Shown: positions 15,242-22,386 of the stretch, piece by piece
Layout of the letters: each line of letters starts with the position of its first letter
Position numbering within the stretch: position 1 is the first letter of the stretch
Assembly: GCF_001865065.1 (NCBI RefSeq)
Contig: NZ_MJGN01000067.1
Coordinates: 1 to 54,476, forward strand
DNA: 54,476 nt
Source: Curtobacterium sp. MCBA15_008
GTDB lineage: Bacteria; Actinomycetota; Actinomycetes; Actinomycetales; Microbacteriaceae
Direction of reading: 5' to 3'
Translations under genes and position numbers: made by a program
The notes under the pieces: model-generated
Database searches by the model: none
Told to the model about the DNA's origin: nothing
The model's input: only the letters and a program-made list of their open reading frames with translations

Positions 15242-16470
15242 GCGCCCTGGAACGGGTTGGTCCACCGCCACCACACGCCCGGGTCGTCGATCGAGCGCTC
15301 GAGGACCAGCGGGACCGTCACCGGGTCGTGGTCGGAGACCGTGAAGCGCACCTGCCCGACGCGCTCCCCCTTCGTGCCGAGCGTGATCCGGTCGAGGTGG
15401 GCCTTCGCCGAGACGGTCGTCTTCCCCCACACCAACACCTCGGACGCCTTCCCGGACACGGCGTCGGCCTCGTCCTGCCACGGCGTCGAGAACGTCCCGA
15501 AGGTCTGTCCCGCATGCGTCAGCGTGACGACCTGGAAGTTGTCCGCCACCGACCGGAGCAGGCGCTGCACGTCGACGTCGAGCGAGTCGTGGTCGACCCC
15601 GCCGAGGATGGTGCCGACGACCGTCACCGACCTGCCACCGCGCTCGTAGGTCGCCGCGAACAGCAGGCAGGCGCCGGCTTCGTCGAGGGTGCCGGTCTTG
15701 ATGCCCTCGACACCGTCCAGTCCGAGGAGCTTGTTCGAGTTCTCGATCTCGCCGGCGCCGGGCACGGTGACCTTCTTGGTCCCCACGACCTCCTTCACCA
15801 CCGGGTTCGCGAGGGCGAGCTGGCCGAGCTTGACGAGGTCCGTCGCGGTCGAGGTGTTGTCCGCGTCGAGCCCGGTCGGCTCGTCGATGGTCGTGTGGTC
15901 GAGGCCCTGGCGTTCGAGCCACGAGTCAGCGGCACGGTCGTAGGCGCCGAGCGACCCGAACGCCCAGATCGCGAGCGACCCCGCGTAGTTGTTCGCCGAC
16001 TTCATCAGCATGACCTGCAGCGTCTGGTACTCGGAGAGCTTCAGGCCGGCGGGCATCGGAGCGACCTCGCCGTTCACCGCGAGGTACTTGGCGTAGAGGC
16101 CCTGCATCTCGGCGTTGAACGCGATCGACGGTCCGGGTTCGCCGGGCTGCAACGGCTTGGCGTCGAGGACGACGAGTGCCGTGACCACCTTCGAGATGCT
16201 GGCGATCGACCGGGGCTTCGTGTCCCCGCTGGTCCGGAGGCTCTCCGGGAAGTCGGTGGCCTCGACGGCGGTGGCGCCGTAGCCGGGGAAGGCGAGGTCC
16301 GGCACCGTGGAGGTCGGCGCCGAGTACGTGGTGGTCGAGGCGCTTGCCGGGGCGAAGGGCACGACTGCCGCGGCGACGAGGTAGCCCACCGCCAGCACGA
16401 GCACGGCCACGACCGAGATCGTCACCGGCCTCCGGACGGCGGAACGGGGGCGGCGGACGACTCGTGACAC
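15238..16470 (-). CDS. D-alanyl-D-alanine carboxypeptidase (penicillin-binding protein 5/DacA type)
   Basis: This enzyme trims the terminal D-Ala of peptidoglycan stem peptides outside the membrane. The 410-aa protein has an N-terminal membrane segment or signal sequence (about residues 17-39), then a low-complexity Ser/Thr/Ala stretch. The catalytic triad of motifs is complete: S91-I-S-K94, S158-A-N160 and K258-T-G260. No C-terminal membrane helix is seen, so anchoring would be by the N-terminus. The GTG at 16468-16470 has TACGCT eight bases upstream. The GNAT gene overlaps its 3' end. Confidence 0.93.
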   Translation of the reverse strand: MSRVVRRPRSAVRRPVTISVVAVLVLAVGYLVAAAVVPFAPASASTTTYSAPTSTVPDLAFPGYGATAVEATDFPESLRTSGDTKPRSIASISKVVTALVVLDAKPLQPGEPGPSIAFNAEMQGLYAKYLAVNGEVAPMPAGLKLSEYQTLQVMLMKSANNYAGSLAIWAFGSLGAYDRAADSWLERQGLDHTTIDEPTGLDADNTSTATDLVKLGQLALANPVVKEVVGTKKVTVPGAGEIENSNKLLGLDGVEGIKTGTLDEAGACLLFAATYERGGRSVTVVGTILGGVDHDSLDVDVQRLLRSVADNFQVVTLTHAGQTFGTFSTPWQDEADAVSGKASEVLVWGKTTVSAKAHLDRITLGTKGERVGQVRFTVSDHDPVTVPLVLERSIDDPGVWWRWTNPFQGA

Positions 16471-16676
16471 GGGAACCGAGCGTACCGGGGGCCGGTCCCG
16501 GGAGGCTGCGAGGACATGCCGCCGGTCACGAGTCGTGCTCGCGTTCGATGTCGGTCCGATCAGGATCGCGGAACTGCAGTCAAGCGACTCTGGTGCGCCG
16601 TCCGGCGCCCCGGTGGGATGGCGTTCCGAGAGGCTGCGGGCACGACCGTCCGCGACCAGTACGGAGAGGACACACG

Positions 16677-16781
16677 ATGACCGACAAGAAGCCCCGCGAG
16701 GAAGCGATCGAGAAGGTCGAGGAGGCGCACGAGGAGGAGAAGCGACGCGCCGAGGAGGCCGAAGAGCGGCGCCTGGAGTAG
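16677..16781 (+). CDS. 34-aa charged small protein
   Basis: A very short gene supported by a good ribosome-binding site (GGAGAGG seven bases before the ATG) and by its biased composition: 20 of 34 residues are Glu, Lys, Arg or Asp, with EEAIEKVEEAHEEEKRR forming an uninterrupted amphipathic helix. No cysteine, membrane segment or signal. It lies 10 bp before the FAD monooxygenase and is probably its operon leader. A small regulatory or coiled-coil partner role is speculation. Confidence 0.65.
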   Translation: MTDKKPREEAIEKVEEAHEEEKRRAEEAEERRLE

Positions 16782-16791
16782 GGCGACGACG

Positions 16792-17949
16792 ATGACGACC
16801 TCCTCCCCGTTCCGATCACCGACCCGGCGCCGGGTCGCCGTCGTCGGCGGGTCGCTCGGTGGCCTCTTCGCCGCGGCCCTGCTCAAGCAGGACGGCCACG
16901 AGGTGACCGTGTTCGAGCGCTCGCCGACGGGCCTCGAGCGCCGTGGGGCCGGACTGGTCGCCCAGCAGGACCTGGTTCTCGCGCTCCGGCGGCTCGGCCT
17001 CGACCGAGCGGCCGACGTCGGCGTCCTGGCGCACGAGCGGATCACGCTCGACCAGTCCGGGCACGTCGTCTCCCGCGACCGGTCCCCCCAGACGCAGGTC
17101 TCGTGGGACCACCTCTGGGTGACCCTCCGGAACCTGCTCGACGACGACCAGTACCTCCTCGACCACCGCGTCGAAGCGGTCCGAGCGGACGACGCCCACG
17201 CCGAGGTGGTGGGCGCCGACGGACGCGCCCGGTCCTTCGACGTCGTCGTCGGCGCCGACGGTGCGAACTCCGTCGTCCGCCGCTTCGTCGCGCCCGACGA
17301 GCACACGAACCGGTACGTCGGGTACAGCACCTGGCGCGGACTCATCCCGGAGCGGGCCCTGCGCGCAGAGACCGCGGACGTGCTCCTCGAGCGTTTCGCG
17401 TTCTTCACCGGGCCCCGCTCGCACGTGCTCGGCTACCTGGTGCCCGGACCGGACGGCGAGACCGAACCCGGCCTCCGCCGGTACAACTGGGTCTGGTACC
17501 GACCGATCGGGCCGAGCCGGCTCGAGCGGATCATGCGGGAGTCCGGGCGTCCGCCGACCGGGACCTCGCTGGCACCCGGTGACCTGCCCGACCTGCTCCG
17601 CGACGAGCTGCACTCCGACGCGGTGTCGGAACTGCCCCCGCAGTTCGCCGCAGCCGTCCTGGCGGAACCGGCCCCGTTCCTCCAGGCCATCGTCGACTAC
17701 GTCGCACCGCGCTTGACGGCCGGCCGGGCCGTGTTGACGGGCGACGCGGCGGCCGTCGTGCGTCCGCACACCGCGATGGGCGCGGCGAAGGCCGCCGGTG
17801 ACGCCCTCGCGCTGGCCGACGCGCTCGCGCGACGACCGCTCGACGCCGCACTGTCCGCCTACGCGAGCGACCGGCTCGACGTCGCACGGGCGGTCGCCCG
17901 GTACGGCGTCCGACTCGGCCACTCGATGCCGTTCGCGCGGGAGGGATGA
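16792..17949 (+). CDS. FAD-dependent aromatic-type monooxygenase
   Basis: A 385-aa group A flavin monooxygenase resembling 2,6-dihydroxypyridine or kynurenine-type hydroxylases. The FAD Rossmann motif is VVGGSLGGLFAA (from residue 17), DVVVGADGANSVVRR is the DG fingerprint, and LTGDAAAVVRPHTAMG is the GD motif for the ribityl chain. The substrate is unknown, probably a small ring compound. The DUF1275 gene starts three bases after its stop and an NTF2-fold gene follows, so the three likely work together. Confidence 0.88.
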   Translation: MTTSSPFRSPTRRRVAVVGGSLGGLFAAALLKQDGHEVTVFERSPTGLERRGAGLVAQQDLVLALRRLGLDRAADVGVLAHERITLDQSGHVVSRDRSPQTQVSWDHLWVTLRNLLDDDQYLLDHRVEAVRADDAHAEVVGADGRARSFDVVVGADGANSVVRRFVAPDEHTNRYVGYSTWRGLIPERALRAETADVLLERFAFFTGPRSHVLGYLVPGPDGETEPGLRRYNWVWYRPIGPSRLERIMRESGRPPTGTSLAPGDLPDLLRDELHSDAVSELPPQFAAAVLAEPAPFLQAIVDYVAPRLTAGRAVLTGDAAAVVRPHTAMGAAKAAGDALALADALARRPLDAALSAYASDRLDVARAVARYGVRLGHSMPFAREG

Positions 17950-17952
17950 CCC

Positions 17953-18669
17953 GTGTCGAGCGGTCGCGACACGCACGCGCCGGGAGCCCCCGGCGCGCGG
18001 CTGGGCGCCGCGCTCGTGCTGCTCGCCTTCGGGTCCGGCGCGGCGGACGCGTTCGCGTTCCTGCTGCTCGGCGGCATCTTCACGGCGAACATGACCGGCA
18101 ACCTCGTGCTGCTCGGGATGTTCACCCGCCCCGACTGGCTCGTGACGGTCGCCGGCGCGGCGACCGCGCTCGTGGTCTTCGCGGCCGCGGCGTTCGTGGC
18201 CTTCCGGGTGTCGCCGACGCCGGTGACCGGTACGGCATACCCGAGACGGGCGTCCGGGCTCCTGGCCGTCGCCGGACTCGTCCTGCAGCTCGGCCTGCTC
18301 GTGGCGTGGGCGACCACCGGCGGGCACGTCGGGACCGCCGGGTCGTGCGGGATGATCGCGCTCTCGGCGGCGGCCCTCGGCACGCAGACGGTGCTGGCGA
18401 AACGGGTCTCGGGCGCCTCCGGCGTGACGACGACGTTCGTCACCGGGACGCTGACCTCGCTCGTCGAGGAGCTCGCAGCGCGCCGACCCGGCGTGCGACT
18501 GGTGCAACTGCTGGTCGTCCTTGCCGTGCTGGCGGGCGCCGTCGCCGGGACCGCCCTCGTACACGCCGCGCCGATGGTCGTCCCGCTGCTCCCACTCGTC
18601 ACGACCGGATCGGCACTGGTCGTGCTCACTCGAGACGAACGGAGGGGACCCCGTGCTCGACCCGCTTGA
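17953..18669 (+). CDS. DUF1275 (YoaK-family) membrane protein
   Basis: A 238-aa integral membrane protein with about six helices. Family hallmarks are the early GGIFTANMTGNLVLLG segment (TGN motif) and the repeat-like TTTFVTGTLTSL later in the chain. The molecular role of DUF1275 is not established; transport is often suspected. The GTG start lies three bases after the monooxygenase stop. The next gene starts inside its last 17 bases. Confidence 0.88.
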   Translation: MSSGRDTHAPGAPGARLGAALVLLAFGSGAADAFAFLLLGGIFTANMTGNLVLLGMFTRPDWLVTVAGAATALVVFAAAAFVAFRVSPTPVTGTAYPRRASGLLAVAGLVLQLGLLVAWATTGGHVGTAGSCGMIALSAAALGTQTVLAKRVSGASGVTTTFVTGTLTSLVEELAARRPGVRLVQLLVVLAVLAGAVAGTALVHAAPMVVPLLPLVTTGSALVVLTRDERRGPRARPA

Positions 18670-19039
18670 CGACGCGCTGTCCAGGATGACGGCATCGCTG
18701 GAGAACGAACTCGTGGTGCGCGACTTCCTCGACAACTTCCGCGCACGCGACCTCGACCAGCTCGTGCCGTTCCTCGACACGGACGTGGTCTACCAGCCGG
18801 CCACGTGCAGCCAGATCCGCGGGCGGACCGCGGTGCTCCGCTTCTGTGCGGCGATCCTCGAGAGCTTCGAGGTGTTCGACATCGTGCCGGACCGGGTCAC
18901 CTCGAGCGGGTCGCTCGTGATGCTCGACCAGACGATCCACGTGCGGTTCCCCGGCGAGCCGGAACGCACGCTGATGGGGCTCGCGTCCTTCGAGGTGCGT
19001 GACTTCCAGATCACTGCGTGGCGGCAGTTGCAGGGGTGA
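18653..19039 (+). CDS. NTF2-like (SnoaL/limonene-epoxide-hydrolase fold) protein
   Basis: A 128-aa single-domain protein with the alpha+beta cone fold pattern: an N-terminal helix (VVRDFLDNFRARDLDQLVPF), LDTDVVYQP, and closing strands with SFEVRDFQITAWRQ. Such proteins bind or hydrate small ligands next to monooxygenases. The Asp-Arg-Asp triad of true epoxide hydrolases cannot be assigned with confidence. The GTG 18653 is chosen for GGAGG five bases upstream and overlaps the DUF1275 gene; the longer open frame is a shadow. It is the last gene of the operon. Confidence 0.82.
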   Translation: MLDPLDDALSRMTASLENELVVRDFLDNFRARDLDQLVPFLDTDVVYQPATCSQIRGRTAVLRFCAAILESFEVFDIVPDRVTSSGSLVMLDQTIHVRFPGEPERTLMGLASFEVRDFQITAWRQLQG

Positions 19040-19070
19040 GGGGCGGAGTCCGGGCGCCGTCGCGCGAGTT

Positions 19071-19120
19071 CTTGCGCGTGCGTGCGTCCTTGCGCGTGCG
19101 TGCGTCCTTGCGCGTGCGTC
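19071..19120 (+). repeat. Tandem 18-bp repeat
   Basis: CTTGCGCGTGCGTGCGTC occurs twice in a row (19071-19088, 19089-19106) and a third, partial copy follows to 19120. It sits in the 145-bp gap before the XRE regulator's promoter. It may be a minisatellite by slippage or a cluster of binding sites. Confidence 0.8.
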
Positions 19121-19172
19121 CGCGCGCTTTATTGGTGCGAGCGCGTGCGTCCGGCGCCTCTGTACGTCCGTC

Positions 19173-19178
19173 TAGGAT
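19173..19178 (+). promoter_or_regulatory. -10 box TAGGAT before a leaderless leader peptide
   Basis: TAGGAT ends six bases before the ATG at 19185, so transcription should begin on that ATG. The reading frame opened there is an 11-codon leader, not the regulator itself. Confidence 0.5.
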
Positions 19179-19184
19179 CGGGGC

Positions 19185-19220
19185 ATGGTCCGACCCACGT
19201 GCCAGCCGTCGTCGCCGTGA
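19185..19220 (+). CDS. Putative 11-aa leaderless leader peptide coupled to the XRE regulator
   Basis: ATG 19185 opens the frame MVRPTCQPSSP and stops at TGA 19218-19220, which overlaps the GTG start of the XRE gene (19217-19219) as GTGA. It is exactly placed after the -10 box for leaderless translation. A ribosome finishing the leader would reinitiate at the regulator. Evidence is positional; no homology is claimed. Confidence 0.4.
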   Translation: MVRPTCQPSSP

Positions 19221-20053
19221 CGGCCGACGCCTCGCTGCTCGGCGGGTACCTCCGGGCACGACGAGCGGCGGTCAGCCCCTCGGACGCCGGACTGCCCGCG
19301 GACGACCGACGTCGTGTCAAGGGCCTCCGGCGGGCCGAGGTCGCGAGGCTCGCCGGCATCAGCACCGAGTACTACGTGCGACTGGAGCAGGGCCGCGAGC
19401 ACGTCCCCTCCGCCCAGGTGATCGCGGCACTGGCACGCGCCCTCCGGCTCGACGCCGACGGCGCCGCGTACCTGCGGGCGGTCGCGGAACGCGCCCCGGC
19501 ACCGGAGGCGCCGGGGAGCGGGCGACAGCCGAGCGACGAGGAGCTCCGACGGCTCGTGCGCCGGTGGGACGGCACCCCGGTCTTCGTCGCCGACCGGAAC
19601 CTCGACATCGTCGCGTCGAACGCGCTCTGCGAAGCGATCGGCGGCGGCGTCCTCAGCCCGGGGCAGAACCGCGTCGAGTACGTGTTCTCCGACGCGTGCC
19701 GCGCGAAGTACGCGGCCGAGGAGTGGCAGGCACGAGCTGCGCAGATCGTCGCCGTCTTCCGGTTCAGCGCGGACCCCGCCGACGAGCGGATGCGCGAGGT
19801 GCTCGGCGGACTGATGACGCGTTCCCCCGAGTTCGCCGAGCTCTGGGGACGGTACGACGTGGCCATCCTGACCAACGGCGCGTTCGTGCAGGACGTGCCG
19901 CCGTTCGGTCAGCTCGACTTCGAGTGGGAGCTGCTCGTCGTCCCCGGGACGGACGGGCTGACGATCACGCCGCTGTTCCCGTCGACGCCGGAGAGCGCGG
20001 CGGCCGTCGCGTTCCTCGACGTGCAGGGAAGCGCGGGGCAGCCGCCGGCCTGA
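19217..20053 (+). CDS. XRE-family regulator with MmyB-like ligand-binding domain
   Basis: A 278-aa DNA-binding regulator. The N-terminal HTH covers about residues 5-75 (LGGYLRARRAAVSP, GLRRAEVARLAGISTEYYVRLEQGR); the C-terminal half is the MmyB-type sensor domain with VFVADRNLDIVASNAL and FDFEWELL-like FGQLDFEWELLVVPG. Family members bind small or fatty acid-like ligands and often control neighbouring oxidoreductases. The GTG 19217 (VTADASLLGG) is chosen because the frame upstream is low-complexity and because it overlaps the leader stop; GTG 19199 is an alternative. It converges on the encapsulin gene. Confidence 0.88.
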   Translation: MTADASLLGGYLRARRAAVSPSDAGLPADDRRRVKGLRRAEVARLAGISTEYYVRLEQGREHVPSAQVIAALARALRLDADGAAYLRAVAERAPAPEAPGSGRQPSDEELRRLVRRWDGTPVFVADRNLDIVASNALCEAIGGGVLSPGQNRVEYVFSDACRAKYAAEEWQARAAQIVAVFRFSADPADERMREVLGGLMTRSPEFAELWGRYDVAILTNGAFVQDVPPFGQLDFEWELLVVPGTDGLTITPLFPSTPESAAAVAFLDVQGSAGQPPA

Positions 20054-20054
20054 C

Positions 20055-20158
20055 GCGGGTGGGCGCGTCGCCAGTGGGCGCGTCGCGGGTGGGGGCGTCG
20101 CGTGTTGGAGCGTCGTGGGTTGGAGCGTCGTGGGTGTGGGTGTGGGTGTGGGTGTGGG
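20055..20158 (+). repeat. Minisatellite: five 15-bp units followed by a GTGGGT hexamer array
   Basis: Five degenerate 15-bp units of the form GCGGGTGGGCGCGTC run from 20055 to 20129, then GTGGGT repeats five times to the encapsulin stop codon. It fills the space between two convergent genes. The hexamer array is a slippage-prone G-rich tract that could form a quadruplex. Confidence 0.85.
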
Positions 20159-20959
20159 TCAGAGCGTCCGCACGACGCGCACCGCCGCTTCCGGGGTGTT
20201 GACCTTGAACGCGAACGTCTCCTCGACGTAGAGCGAGACGTCGTCACGGTCGTGGTGGAGGTAGCCGAGGGTCAGGTCCTCGCCGATCGTCAGCTCGAAG
20301 TCGCCGCCGCGCATGCTGATCACCACCGACTCCTCGATCCCCGGAGCCCGCTCCACGTGCCCGCCGATGATCCCCTCGATCTGCTTCCGGAGCGGGTAGC
20401 CCGCGTCGTCGGTCTCGACGATCGCCGCCCAGTCGAGTGGGCTGCAGGCGAACGAGTACGGGCCGTCGACCCCGGCGTCCCGGAGCGCCGCGACCGCGTT
20501 CGTGACCGCGACCCGGATCGACTCCGCGGTCCCGTCGTGCGGTTGGGTGGGCTGCGTCGTCGCGCCTCCGACCCCGACGACCCCGCCGGCAGCCCAGCCG
20601 CGGAGGACCGCCTCGTTCTCGAGCGCTGCGATGCGGAGTGCGGCCTGGTCCAGTGCGCCGAGGTCCACGTCGGTCGCTCCCCGGGAGAAGTCGACCATCT
20701 CCTCGACCCGCACGGTGAACTCGGCGCGGACCTCGCAGAGCGGGAGGACCCGTCGTCGACGGGCGCTGATGCCGGGCGTCCCGTCGATCGTCTCGGTCCG
20801 GCCGAGGTCCACGGCCGACCGCTGCCAGCCGTACGGACCGTCGAAGTCGACGACCCGTCGTGCGGTGAGCGCTGGGACCAGTCGGTCCCGGGCTTCGGCG
20901 TCGAGCATCGCCCAGGCGTCGGGACCGAACGGTGCGAGTTCTCGGAGGAGGTGGTTCAT
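20159..20959 (-). CDS. Encapsulin shell protein (linocin M18/family 1)
   Basis: A 266-aa HK97-fold protein that self-assembles into an icosahedral protein cage in the cytoplasm. The N-terminal MNHLLRELAPFGPDAWAMLDAEA and later PYGWQRSAVDLGR, YSFACSPLDWAAIVETD and the C-terminal SLYVEETFAFKV segments are typical of family 1 shells; length matches the family (about 265 aa). The ATG at 20957-20959 overlaps the DyP peroxidase stop by four bases (ATGA), so cargo and shell are translated from one message. The cargo is the peroxidase upstream. Confidence 0.96.
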   Translation of the reverse strand: MNHLLRELAPFGPDAWAMLDAEARDRLVPALTARRVVDFDGPYGWQRSAVDLGRTETIDGTPGISARRRRVLPLCEVRAEFTVRVEEMVDFSRGATDVDLGALDQAALRIAALENEAVLRGWAAGGVVGVGGATTQPTQPHDGTAESIRVAVTNAVAALRDAGVDGPYSFACSPLDWAAIVETDDAGYPLRKQIEGIIGGHVERAPGIEESVVISMRGGDFELTIGEDLTLGYLHHDRDDVSLYVEETFAFKVNTPEAAVRVVRTL

Positions 20960-22101
20960 GGTGTCCGTCCTTGCGGTCGTCTCAGTGATCCGATGCCGAG
21001 GTCGTGGTCGTGGTCGTGGTCGCGGTGGGGCGCGGGGGTGGCCAGCGGCGCGTCGCCTGCGGAGGCCGTCGTCGGCACGCCGCCGTCCGTGGTGCCGTCG
21101 TCCGCGCCGGCGTCCGCGGCGGCGGCGTCCGGCGGCGGGGTCGCGGCCAGTTGCTCGAGGTCGACCAACTGGTCGTGCGTCGGGGCGAAGAACGTCGCCC
21201 CGGTCACCGCGCGCGAGAAGTCGAGCAGTCGGTCGTAGGTGCCGGGAGGATCCCCGACGAACATCCGCTCCAGCATGCGTTCGAGCACCCAGAGCTCACC
21301 GCTGTAGCCGATGAAGTACGTGCCGTACTCGTCGCTGCCCGGCCGGCCGAACGGCATGTTGTCCCGGAGGATGTCGTGCTCGACCCCGGCGTCGTCGACG
21401 ATCGTGGCGAGGGTCTTGTGCGACGGTCGCGCCTCGGTCGCACTGTCGCGTTCGACGTTGTCGGACTTCGACCGCCCGATGATCCGTTCCTGCGCGTCGG
21501 TCCCGAGCGCGTTCCACCCCGCCAGGTCGTGGAGGTACTTCTGCACGACGACGTAGCTGCCGCCCGCCCAGGCCGAGTCGGCGTCCCCGACCAGCGCGGA
21601 GGCGTCGAGGTCCTGCGCGACGGGGTTGGCGGTGCCGTCGACGAACCCGAGGAGGTCGCGGGTGTCGAAGTACCGGAACCCGGAGACCTCGTCGAGGACG
21701 ACGGCGTGGTCGCCGAGTGCCGCGAGCAGGAGCCGCTCGAACTCGAAGCAGAAGTCCTGCCGCTCGGCACGGATGTGGAAGAGCAGGTCACCGTGCGTGG
21801 CGGGGGCGTCGTGCTTCCCCCCGGAGATCGGCGTGAAGGGACGGAGCTCGCGTGGCCGGACGTGCGGGACGAACCGGTCCCACGCGCTCGCACCGATGCC
21901 GACGACGCACGACAGGTGCGCACCGAGGTCACGGAAGCCGACGGTCTTGATGAGCCCGTCGAGGTCGGCGATGACGTCGCGGACCGCTTCGAGGTCGTCG
22001 TCGTCCGGTCCGATCGTCATCGTCAGGAAGACGGCCGACCGCGACAGGGGAGCGTCGACGCTCTGCGCGTCGATCGGGACCCGCGCGCCCGACGCCGTCA
22101 C
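20956..22101 (-). CDS. Dyp-type peroxidase, encapsulin cargo
   Basis: A 381-aa haem peroxidase. GFVDGTANP (152-160) is the GxxDG motif with D155; H228 is the probable proximal haem ligand and R246 (ILRDNMP) the distal arginine. A Pro/Ala/Asp-rich linker (about 320-367) leads to a His/Asp run (HRDHDHDHD, 359-367) and the encapsulin targeting peptide LGIGSLRR (from 368), which docks cargo on the inner shell. The GTG at 22099-22101 has GAGGA six bases upstream and overlaps the stop of a 22-codon upstream frame. Encapsulin follows with a four-base overlap. The role is oxidative-stress defence or dye and lignin-type oxidation inside the cage. Confidence 0.96.
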   Translation of the reverse strand: MTASGARVPIDAQSVDAPLSRSAVFLTMTIGPDDDDLEAVRDVIADLDGLIKTVGFRDLGAHLSCVVGIGASAWDRFVPHVRPRELRPFTPISGGKHDAPATHGDLLFHIRAERQDFCFEFERLLLAALGDHAVVLDEVSGFRYFDTRDLLGFVDGTANPVAQDLDASALVGDADSAWAGGSYVVVQKYLHDLAGWNALGTDAQERIIGRSKSDNVERDSATEARPSHKTLATIVDDAGVEHDILRDNMPFGRPGSDEYGTYFIGYSGELWVLERMLERMFVGDPPGTYDRLLDFSRAVTGATFFAPTHDQLVDLEQLAATPPPDAAAADAGADDGTTDGGVPTTASAGDAPLATPAPHRDHDHDHDLGIGSLRRPQGRTP

Positions 22102-22166
22102 CGGTCGTCCTCGCCGGTGGGGCGACGGGCGCGTCGCTGCGGTGGTGCGACGTGGCTCGACGTCAT
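22098..22166 (-). CDS. Putative 22-aa leader ORF coupled to the DyP peroxidase
   Basis: An ATG at 22164-22166 with a strong upstream GGGAGGAG opens a 22-codon frame (MTSSHVAPPQ..., arginine- and proline-rich, ending EDDR). Its TGA (22100-22098) overlaps the DyP GTG as GTGA. The ribosome-binding site here is better than the one of DyP itself, so translation of the cargo may depend on this frame. No homologue is claimed. Confidence 0.45.
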   Translation of the reverse strand: MTSSHVAPPQRRARRPTGEDDR

Positions 22167-22232
22167 GGGCTCCGCTCCTCCCGATCACGATGGTGCTTTC
22201 CGAGCGTTCCAGGCGCGCGCTCATCGACGCCT

Positions 22233-22246
22233 GAGTCGGATGACTC
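22233..22246. promoter_or_regulatory. Candidate operator GAGTC-GGAT-GACTC between DyP and the LuxR regulator
   Basis: A perfect five-base inverted repeat with a four-base centre stands in the 220-bp divergent region (22167-22386). The plus-strand TAGCGT at 22318-22323 is a plausible -10 box for the LuxR gene, giving a leader of about 55 bases. The DyP promoter is not obvious. Binding of the adjacent regulator is an inference. Confidence 0.3.
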
Positions 22247-22386
22247 GCCGTGGCCCGGCTCCGGGCAGGGGATGCGCTCACCGTCGAGGGGTGATGTGCG
22301 GGCGGACGTCGGGTCAGTAGCGTCCGATCGCACCGGATCGGTGCAGCGCCCGACCGGCACGACCACCGATGATCGAGGAGCGAACG

